DNA of 5,058 nt from JBCBSP01 sp964561235 (GTDB taxonomy: Bacteria; Pseudomonadota; Alphaproteobacteria; Caulobacterales; Maricaulaceae): assembly GCA_964561235.1 (NCBI GenBank), contig CAZLOV010000171.1, forward strand, positions 1 through 5,058. The letters are read 5' to 3'. How positions within the stretch are numbered: position 1 is the first letter of the stretch; each line of letters begins with the position of its first letter. The notes under the pieces are model-generated. The model searched no databases. It was not told where the DNA came from and saw nothing but the letters and a program-made list of their open reading frames with translations. This document shows, in pieces, positions 1 to 5,058 of the stretch. The translations under genes were made by a program, and so were the position numbers.

Positions 1-54
1 CGCATCTGCTTTGGGAGCAGAGGGTCGCGTGTTCGAATCACGCCGCCCCGACCA
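1..54 (+). tRNA. tRNA-Pro (anticodon UGG), 3' part only
   Basis: This is the 3' part of a proline tRNA; the acceptor 5' strand and D arm lie before the window. The anticodon stem pairs 5-9 with 17-21. The 7-base loop at 10-16 (TTTGGGA) puts anticodon TGG at 12-14, with U33 before it and G37 after it, as expected for tRNA-Pro. A 5-base variable loop (22-26) is followed by a perfect T stem (27-31 with 39-43) and the T loop TTCGAAT. The 3' acceptor strand is 44-50, the discriminator is A51, and an encoded CCA is at 52-54. The visible 3' strand CGCCCCG predicts a 5' strand of CGGGGCG, usual for bacterial tRNA-Pro. Nothing resembling a terminator follows it; the complex I subunit gene starts 36 bases later. 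Confidence 0.95.
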
Positions 55-90
55 TGATTTCGAAACCCTTGCGTGTTCAGGTCTGACGCC

Positions 91-396
91 ATGTTCGCCA
101 AGATCTACAAGCCGTCGAAAACCGCCATGCAGTCCGGGCGCGCCAAGACCAAGGACTGGGTGCTGGAGTTCGAGCCGCAAAGCGCCAAGCGCCCGGACCC
201 GCTGATGGGCTGGTCGACGGGTTCGGACACGCGCCGGCAGATCCATCTTCATTTCGACACCAAGGAGCAGGCGGTGGATTACGCCCGCCGGCACGGGATT
301 GCGTTCCATGTACGCGATGCGCGTGAAACGCCCCGCAAGAGACGGGTCTATGCGGATAATTTCGCCGCCGACCGCAAGGAGCCGTGGAGCCACTAG
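91..396 (+). CDS. NDUFS4-like ETC complex I accessory subunit
   Basis: A 101-residue protein of the ETC complex I subunit family, the bacterial counterpart of mitochondrial NDUFS4. In the family this small soluble protein binds the peripheral arm of NADH:ubiquinone oxidoreductase on the cytoplasmic side. Visible hallmarks are an N-terminal IYKPSKTAMQSG block (residues 5-16), KDWVLEFEP (21-29), RPDPLMGW (34-41), the helix DTKEQAVDYARRHGI (56-70), and the C-terminal ADNFAADRKEPWSH (88-101). Length is normal for bacterial members. I chose the ATG at 91 because family members begin with MFA/SAKIY-type sequence. A GTG at 73 would add six unsupported residues. The Shine-Dalgarno is weak (AGGT at 79-82). 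The gene sits 36 bases after tRNA-Pro and 23 bases before tRNA-Arg. I see no room for an independent promoter between tRNA-Pro and the start unless it overlaps the tRNA, so co-transcription is inferred. Family assignment is from sequence recognition, not a search. Confidence 0.9.
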   Translation: MFAKIYKPSKTAMQSGRAKTKDWVLEFEPQSAKRPDPLMGWSTGSDTRRQIHLHFDTKEQAVDYARRHGIAFHVRDARETPRKRRVYADNFAADRKEPWSH

Positions 397-407
397 GCCC
401 CGGCCCC

Positions 408-423
408 GGGCGGCGCGCCGCCC
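408..423. repeat. 16-bp perfect GC palindrome at the tRNA-Arg 5' edge
   Basis: The 16 bases GGGCGGCGCGCCGCCC equal their own reverse complement. The palindrome lies 11 bases after the complex I gene stop and overlaps the first four bases of tRNA-Arg. In RNA it could fold into a short GC hairpin that competes with the tRNA acceptor stem, but GC-rich DNA yields such palindromes readily. No U-tract follows, so it is not a standard terminator. Function unknown. Confidence 0.5.
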
Positions 424-496
424 CTGTAGCTCAACTGGATAGAGCGTCCGCCTTCTAAGCGGATGGTTGCAGGTTCGAGTCCTGCCGGGGGCGCCA
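420..496 (+). tRNA. tRNA-Arg (anticodon UCU), complete
   Basis: A full cloverleaf can be drawn. The acceptor pairs 420-426 with 486-492, with one U-G pair at 425/487. U8 and A9 are at 427-428. The D stem is 429-432 with 442-445. The anticodon stem is 447-451 with 459-463. The loop CTTCTAA (452-458) gives anticodon TCT at 454-456, which reads AGA and AGG. A 5-base variable loop (464-468) precedes the T stem (469-473 with 481-485) and T loop TTCGAGT. The discriminator is G493 and CCA is encoded at 494-496. The D loop carries an A after GG (A20), a known arginine identity element. It starts 23 bases after the complex I subunit stop codon, so it may be processed from a longer transcript. No duplicate of its 3' end and no integrase is present here, so there is no sign that it has served as an integration site in this window. 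Confidence 0.97.
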
Positions 497-541
497 TCCT
501 TTCTTGTCCTGCTTCGCGTCCGCTCAATCGATCCTCGCTGA

Positions 542-569
542 CGCTGCGGGTTCGGAATGGCCCGCTGCG
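542..569 (+). other. Possible imperfect stem-loop between tRNA-Arg and the exporter operon
   Basis: Bases 542-550 can pair with 561-569 (eight pairs and one T-T mismatch at 545/566) around a 10-base loop. It lies in the 497-631 gene-free stretch. No run of T follows, so it does not qualify as an intrinsic terminator, though it could act as a 3' end barrier for the tRNA transcript. I found no convincing -35/-10 pair elsewhere in this stretch. Confidence 0.25.
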
Positions 570-582
570 CGCGCGCCATTTC

Positions 583-599
583 ACTTTGCATGTTAAAGC
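583..599. promoter_or_regulatory. Degenerate operator-like dyad upstream of the adaptor gene
   Basis: ACTTTG (583-588), a 5-base spacer and TAAAGC (594-599) form a degenerate inverted repeat. The core CTTT-N7-AAAG has the same half-site spacing as the perfect dyad at 1673-1691 ahead of the ATPase gene. Its end lies 33 bases before the adaptor ATG, a plausible place for a repressor site. No matching promoter hexamers are clear: TATGAG at 602-607 is a 4/6 match to a -10 but has a poor -35. Operator function is inferred only from the repeated pattern. Confidence 0.3.
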
Positions 600-631
600 G
601 ATATGAGTCAGCGTGAGAACAGGGGGCGACG

Positions 632-1663
632 ATGACGGACACGCGGGAAAAGCTTCAGTCTCTGGCGATCGATCGCGACGAGGGCGGCTCGGGCGGCGCC
701 GGCATGGGGGCGCTTGCGGGCGTCGGCGTCCTGGCGCTGCTGATCGGCGCCGGCCTTGGCTGGACGCTCAAACCGGCGCCTGACGCGCCCGCACCCGCGC
801 CTCCGGCGGCGTCCGAACCGGCCCGTGCGGCGTCTCCCGCCAGCGCTGAACCGGCGTCCGCGAGCCCGGCTCCTGCGGCGCGTGCGCGGGCAAGCGGGCT
901 TGTGGCTTCCGGCTATGTCGTCGCGCGCCGCCAGGCGACCGTCTCGGCGGAAATCACCGGGCGCATCAGCGAGGTTTTGATCGAGGAGGGCGCCGAGGTG
1001 ACGGCGGGCCAGGTGCTTGCCCGGCTCGACGATACGCGCGCGCGCTTCGATCTCGCAACGGCTCGGGCCGGACTGGCCGCCTCGCGCGACACCGTGCGCT
1101 CGCTTGAGGCCCAGCTTCGCGAGGCGGAGATCGTGGTGGAGCGCGCCGAACGCCTTGTCGAACGCGAATTCGCTTCGGAAGCGACGCTCACGGCGGCTCA
1201 GGCGAGCCGCGACAGCCTCGCCGCACGCCTCGAGGCGGCGCGTGCGGATGTCGAGCGTGACGAAGCGGTTGTGGACAGCGCGGAAGACTTCATCGACCGG
1301 CATGTCGTTCGCGCGCCGTTTTCCGGCGTGGTCATCGCGAAGAACGCCCAGGTGGGCGAGATCCTCTCGCCGGTCTCTGCTGGCGGAGGCTTTACGCGCA
1401 CCGGCGTCGCCACCCTGGTCGACATGGACAGCCTCGAGATCGAGGTCGACGTCAACGAGGGGCAGATCCAGCGGGTGTCGCCGGGACAACCGGTCGAGGC
1501 CGTGCTTGACGCCTATCCCGACACGCCGCTGGAGGCGCGCGTGGAGGCGATCATTCCAACCGCCGACCGGGCGCGGGCGACCATTCAGGTTCGCGTGGCC
1601 TTCGTCGAGCGCGATGCGCGCATCCTGCCGGACATGGCCGCGCGCGTGACGTTCCTCGAATAG
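632..1663 (+). CDS. HlyD/MacA-type periplasmic adaptor (membrane fusion protein)
   Basis: A 343-residue inner-membrane-anchored adaptor that would couple the ABC exporter encoded downstream to the periplasm or an outer-membrane channel. Domains in order: cytoplasmic tail (1-24), one transmembrane helix (about 25-45), a Pro/Ala/Ser linker (about 48-86), first half of the biotinyl-lipoyl domain (about 92-133, including ITGRISEVLIEEGAEVTAGQ), an alpha-helical hairpin rich in Ala, Arg and Glu (about 135-217), second lipoyl half (about 225-247, RAPFSGVVIAKNAQVGEIL), and a beta-barrel region (about 255-343). It stops soon after the PDMAARVTFLE strand, so the C-terminal membrane-proximal domain of larger adaptors is short or absent. 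The ATG at 632 has a good ribosome site, AGGGGG at 621-626. The gene is separated by 81 bases from the ATPase gene, on the same strand. The adaptor class is clear. Which family member it is, and its substrate, cannot be read. It could equally be labelled an RND-type adaptor on sequence alone, but the context says ABC. Confidence 0.92.
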   Translation: MTDTREKLQSLAIDRDEGGSGGAGMGALAGVGVLALLIGAGLGWTLKPAPDAPAPAPPAASEPARAASPASAEPASASPAPAARARASGLVASGYVVARRQATVSAEITGRISEVLIEEGAEVTAGQVLARLDDTRARFDLATARAGLAASRDTVRSLEAQLREAEIVVERAERLVEREFASEATLTAAQASRDSLAARLEAARADVERDEAVVDSAEDFIDRHVVRAPFSGVVIAKNAQVGEILSPVSAGGGFTRTGVATLVDMDSLEIEVDVNEGQIQRVSPGQPVEAVLDAYPDTPLEARVEAIIPTADRARATIQVRVAFVERDARILPDMAARVTFLE

Positions 1664-1672
1664 GCCGCAGAG

Positions 1673-1691
1673 AACTTTGTGTTGCAAAGTT
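1673..1691. promoter_or_regulatory. Perfect 7-bp inverted repeat, operator candidate before the ATPase gene
   Basis: AACTTTG (1673-1679) and CAAAGTT (1685-1691) are exact inverted halves around a TGTTG spacer, 9 bases after the adaptor stop. The AT-rich arms stand out against the GC-rich surroundings. A transcription factor dimer site is the likeliest reading. An intrinsic terminator is unlikely, since the stem is AT-rich and no T-run follows. A degenerate copy lies at 583-599. The cognate regulator is not in the window. Confidence 0.45.
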
Positions 1692-1708
1692 GTGTCGGCG
1701 GGTGTAAA
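1682..1708 (+). promoter_or_regulatory. Weak internal promoter candidate before the ATPase gene
   Basis: TTGCAA (1682-1687) resembles a -35 element and TGTAAA (1703-1708) matches four of six -10 positions. The 15-base spacer is shorter than the usual 16-18. The -35 candidate overlaps the right arm of the inverted repeat, an arrangement that would suit repression. If real, it would let the ATPase and permeases be expressed apart from the adaptor. Confidence 0.2.
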
Positions 1709-1744
1709 GCCACCTGACCGGACAGGGATTCAGAAGGCACCGCC

Positions 1745-2436
<692 letters not shown>

Positions 2437-2440
<4 letters not shown>

Positions 2441-3594
2441 ACGACCTGACGCTGATCCGGAAAAACCTCTTCCGCAAGCGCATCCGGGCGGCGCTTCTGA
2501 TGCTGTCGATCCTGATTGCGTTTCTGATCTTCGGCGTGCTCGCCGCGTTCAACCGGACGCTGGAAGCTTCCATCGACGTGGCGGCCGCCGACCGGCTGAT
2601 CACGCTCAACAAGATCAACTTCACCGTCACCATGCCGTACGCCTATTTCGACCGCATCCTGAACGTCGAGGGCGTCACCCGGGCGGCGCATGCAAACTGG
2701 TTCGGCGGATACTACCAGGAGCCGCAGAACATCCTGCAGGTCTTCGCCACCGATATTCCCGCCTATCTCGACGTTTACGACGAGCTGATCATCACGCAGG
2801 GCTCCCTCGCCGACATCGAGGCGAACCGGCAGTGCCTCGTGGTGGGCGTCGACATCATGACGCAACGGGAATGGACGTTCGGCGAGCGCGTGCCGGTGCA
2901 GTCCAACATTTTCCAGCGCACCGACGGCTCGCGAACCTGGGAGTTCGACATCTGTGCGGTGTTCGACGGCGACCGGCCCGAGGTGCAGGCCAATTACGCG
3001 CTCATGCACTACGCGTATTTCAACGAGGATCTCGCCTTTGGACGCGACGAGATCGGCTGGGTTCTGGTGCGCACGGACGATCCGGCCAACAACGAAGCCG
3101 TCGCCCAGCGTATCGACGCGCTTTTCGCCAATTCGCCTGCGGAAACCGAGACGGCCTCCGAAGCGGCCTTCGGACGTCAGTTCCTGGACGCGTTCGGCAA
3201 TATCAGCCTGATCCTGCAGCTGGTGGTGGGCGCGGCCTTCGTGCTGATCCTCATCATCGTGGGCACCACGATGGCGACGGCGATCAATGAGCGCACCAAG
3301 GAGATCGCGGTTCTCAAGACGCTGGGCTTCCGCTCGGAGCGCATCTTCGCCCAGGTGCTGTCCGAAAGCGTGCTCCTGAGCCTTGTCGGCGGCGGGATCG
3401 GCTTGCTGCTCGCCTGGAGCCTGATCAACGGACTGCGCGCGGCCGTCGAGGTCTATCTGCCTGGCCTCGCCATCAGCGGCGGCATAGCGGCGACCGGTCT
3501 GGCGCTCATGCTGGGCTTTGGGCTTATCACCGGCGTTCTCCCTGCCATGAACGCCATGCGGCTGCGCATCGTGGATGCGCTGGCGAAGGGGTGA
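2437..3594 (+). CDS. FtsX/MacB-like ABC transporter permease 1
   Basis: A 385-residue inner-membrane permease with four-helix type VII topology. TM1 is about 18-38, and a large periplasmic domain spans about 39-255. TM2 is about 257-282, TM3 about 308-332 and TM4 about 346-369. The cytoplasmic coupling segment NERTKEIAVLKTLGF (284-298) after TM2 is the FtsX/MacB signature. The periplasmic domain corresponds to the MacB core domain. It carries the stretch ANWFGGYYQEPQN (86-98), a WFGG pattern I recall from a proteobacterial permease subgroup. It has only two cysteines, C133 and C173, both periplasmic, so a disulfide is possible. Its start overlaps the ATPase stop (ATGA). Four bases after its stop comes the start of permease 2. 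It is expected to pair with permease 2 rather than with itself, since two distinct permease genes share one ATPase gene. Substrate unknown. Confidence 0.92.
3585..3591 (+). promoter_or_regulatory. Ribosome binding site that fixes the permease 2 start
   Basis: GAAGGGG, within the last codons of permease 1, lies 7 bases before the ATG at 3599. It supports that start over the in-frame ATG at 3575, which would precede the site and overlap permease 1 by 20 bases. Confidence 0.7.
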
Positions 3595-3598
3595 ACCG

Positions 3599-4783
3599 AT
3601 GATCTTCCAGCAGATGGCCGCGGCGACACGGCTCAACATCGAAACCATTCCGCAGCGGTGGGGGATGTCGATGGCCACCGTGCTTTCCGTCGCCATTGTC
3701 GTGGCGGTTCTGTTGAGCTTTCTCGCCATTGCAAACGGCTTTCAGCGCACGCTCGCCGGCACCGGGTCGGACGATGTCGCGCTGATCACGAGCGAAGGCG
3801 CTCAGGCTGAACTGAACTCCGGCATCGACCGGGAAAGCTTCCGCCTGATCGAGACCGCGCCGGGCGTCGCTGCGGGACCGGACGGCGCGCCGCTTTTGTC
3901 GCCGGAAGCCTATGTCATCACCGACGGCACGCTGCGCGCCTCCGGTTCGGACGGCAATCTCGGCCTGCGGGGCGTGACGGAAACCGCAACCGGCTTCCGC
4001 CCGGGCTTCCGGCTGATCTCAGGGCGGATGTTTGAACCGGGCGCAGCTGAAATCATCGCCGGGGAGGGCGTTCTGGCGGAGTTCGAGGGCTTCGGGCTGG
4101 GCGAGACGCTGCGCCTTGGAACCAATGAATGGACGATCGTCGGCGTCTTCTCCACCGGCGGGACCGCCAATGACAGCGAGATCTGGGCTGATCTCGCGGT
4201 GATCCAGAACCTCTATCAGCGCGGTTCGGCGGTCAGTTCGATCCGGGCTGCGCTTGTTACGCCGGAAGCGATCGCGGAGCTTCAGACCTTCATCGAGGAC
4301 GAGCCGCGGCTGCGTCTTGAGGCGGTCAGCGAACGCGAGTTCTTCGCCCGTCAGGCCGGCGGGCTGTCGGCGGTGATCCGCTTTGTGGGATGGCCACTGT
4401 CGGTTCTGATGGCGGTGGGCGCGCTCGCGGGCGCGTGGAATGCAATGTACGCCTCCGTGGACGGCCGGGTGCGCGAGCTCGCGACGCTGCGCGCGATCGG
4501 CTTCAACGGCTCGGCCGCCTTCACGGGCGCGCTCGCGGAAAGCCTGCTCCTGTCGTTCATCGGCGGGATCGTCGGCGCGGTTGGAACGTGGATCGTCTTT
4601 GACGGCTGGACGGCGTCGACCTTCAACACGGCGGGAAGCTTCACGCAGGTCACCTTCAGTTTCGCCGTCACCGGCCAGTCGGTGATTAACGGCGTCATCC
4701 TCGCCCTGATCGTGGGATTGCTTGGCGGCATTGCGCCAGCCTGGCGAGCGGCGCGCACGCCTCTTCTCGCCGTACACGGATAG
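3599..4783 (+). CDS. FtsX/MacB-like ABC transporter permease 2
   Basis: A 394-residue inner-membrane permease, the second half of the exporter core. TM1 is about 24-46, with a periplasmic MacB-type core domain at about 47-260. TM2 is about 262-285, TM3 about 311-334 and TM4 about 362-380. The coupling segment GRVRELATLRAIGF (289-302) is the counterpart of that in permease 1. The C-terminus APAWRAARTPLLAVHG (379-394) is typical of the family. Within the periplasmic domain, ISGRMFEPGAAEIIAGEGVL (140-159) and the NEWTIVGVFSTGG stretch (176-188) match the usual core-domain pattern. It shares topology with permease 1 but little obvious sequence outside the coupling region, so the two look like old paralogues, not a recent duplication. 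I chose the ATG at 3599 for its Shine-Dalgarno. It is the last gene of the operon; its stop is 9 bases from that of a convergent gene. Confidence 0.92.
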   Translation: MIFQQMAAATRLNIETIPQRWGMSMATVLSVAIVVAVLLSFLAIANGFQRTLAGTGSDDVALITSEGAQAELNSGIDRESFRLIETAPGVAAGPDGAPLLSPEAYVITDGTLRASGSDGNLGLRGVTETATGFRPGFRLISGRMFEPGAAEIIAGEGVLAEFEGFGLGETLRLGTNEWTIVGVFSTGGTANDSEIWADLAVIQNLYQRGSAVSSIRAALVTPEAIAELQTFIEDEPRLRLEAVSEREFFARQAGGLSAVIRFVGWPLSVLMAVGALAGAWNAMYASVDGRVRELATLRAIGFNGSAAFTGALAESLLLSFIGGIVGAVGTWIVFDGWTASTFNTAGSFTQVTFSFAVTGQSVINGVILALIVGLLGGIAPAWRAARTPLLAVHG

Positions 4784-4792
4784 ACGCGCCCG

Positions 4793-5058
4793 TCAGGACG
4801 CGCTGCGGGGCCCAAACAGGATGATCGCAGCGCCGGCGAGACAGACTACCGCGCCCAGCACGTCCCACCGGTCCGGCCGGACGCCTTCGACCGCTGCAAG
4901 CCAGACGAGCGAGCTGGCGATGTAGACCCCGCCATAAGCCGCATAGGCCCGTCCGGCCGCACCAGCATCGATAAGGGTGAGGAGCCAGGCGAAAACCGCA
5001 AGGCTGACCTGCGCCCCGTTTGGCCCCGCATTTAAAATGGGAGTCCGCTCAACAAGGA
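4793..5058 (-). CDS. YnfA/UPF0060-family small membrane protein, C-terminal part
   Basis: Reading the minus strand from the window edge, 87 codons run open to a TGA at 4795-4793. The start is outside the window. The tail matches the YnfA/UPF0060 family strongly: LAVFAWLLTLIDAG (residues 19-32 of the visible part), GRAYAAYGGVYIASSLVW (35-52), VEGVRPDRWDVLGAVVCLAG (56-75), then IILFGPR. Three hydrophobic helices are visible, at about 17-30, 43-55 and 66-81. E. coli YnfA, as I recall it, has about 108 residues, so roughly 20-25 residues are missing here. The family is inner-membrane and mostly uncharacterised. YnfA of Shigella has been reported as an SMR-like multidrug exporter. The part just before the second helix (visible residues 4-16) is more polar and a little longer than I expect for the family. 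The gene converges on the exporter operon with a 9-base gap, leaving no dedicated terminator between them. Confidence 0.85.
   Translation of the reverse strand, partial: LVERTPILNAGPNGAQVSLAVFAWLLTLIDAGAAGRAYAAYGGVYIASSLVWLAAVEGVRPDRWDVLGAVVCLAGAAIILFGPRSAS

Noticed and set aside
11..205. Plus-strand frame starting within tRNA-Pro
   Set aside because: It overlaps the tRNA and the complex I subunit gene out of frame and has a biased, unrecognisable product.
471..496. tRNA-Arg 3' end as a phage or island attachment site
   Set aside because: No second copy of this end and no integrase gene are present in the window, and the neighbouring genes look like ordinary chromosome.
393..584. Minus-strand frame of 63 codons across tRNA-Arg
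   Set aside because: It is antisense to the tRNA gene. Its PAGLEPATIRLEGG-type translation is the familiar false protein produced by reading such tRNAs backwards.
608..1687. Long minus-strand frame of 359 codons opposite the adaptor gene
   Set aside because: Its Arg/His/Gly-rich product has no recognisable fold. It is the mirror of a GC-rich coding gene whose domains are clear on the plus strand.
1673..1691. Inverted repeat read as an intrinsic terminator after the adaptor gene
   Set aside because: The stem is AT-rich and is followed by a G-rich stretch, with no run of T.
3575..3598. Upstream ATG for permease 2 (eight extra residues)
   Set aside because: The clear Shine-Dalgarno at 3585-3591 lies after this ATG and serves the ATG at 3599. 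The extra residues are polar and unlike family N-termini.
4846..5031. Minus-strand frame of 61 codons with an ATG at the right edge
   Set aside because: It is a different frame of the same strand as the YnfA-family gene, whose conserved blocks fix the true frame.
5029..5039. AT-rich inverted repeat CATTTAAAATG
   Set aside because: It lies within the coding frame of the YnfA-family gene, is short, and has no partner motif, so chance is the simplest reading.

Overview
The window reads as a chromosomal segment of a high-GC alphaproteobacterium. The main clue is a small NDUFS4-like complex I accessory subunit gene, a family typical of alphaproteobacteria and mitochondria. GC-rich codon use and tRNA genes with encoded CCA ends fit this. 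I cannot assign a genus.

Left part (1-496): the 3' part of a tRNA-Pro(UGG) gene, the short complex I subunit gene 36 bases after it, and a complete tRNA-Arg(UCU) gene 23 bases after that gene's stop. The spacing is too tight for separate promoters to be obvious, so the three may share one transcript. A 135-base gene-free stretch follows (497-631).

Central part (632-4783): one same-strand module of four genes. They encode a MacA/HlyD-type membrane fusion protein, a MacB/LolD-type ABC ATPase, and two different FtsX/MacB-type permeases. The last three are tightly coupled: an ATGA overlap joins the ATPase to permease 1, and 4 bases separate the permease 1 stop from the permease 2 start. The parts imply a mechanotransmission-type (type VII) exporter with a heterodimeric membrane core, as in LolCDE, plus a periplasmic adaptor, as in MacAB. 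No outer-membrane TolC partner lies in the window and the substrate cannot be read from sequence. The 81-base gap between the adaptor and ATPase genes holds a perfect 7-bp inverted repeat. A degenerate copy with the same CTTT-N7-AAAG spacing lies upstream of the adaptor gene, which suggests one regulator acting at both places.

Right edge (4793-5058): on the minus strand, converging on the exporter operon with only 9 bases between stop codons, is the C-terminal part of a YnfA/UPF0060-family small membrane protein. Its start lies outside the window.

The gene families are all known. The parts that deserve a second look are the two-permease-plus-adaptor architecture, the shared operator-like dyads, a possible 10-codon leader ORF coupled to the adaptor start, and the tRNA/complex I gene packing.
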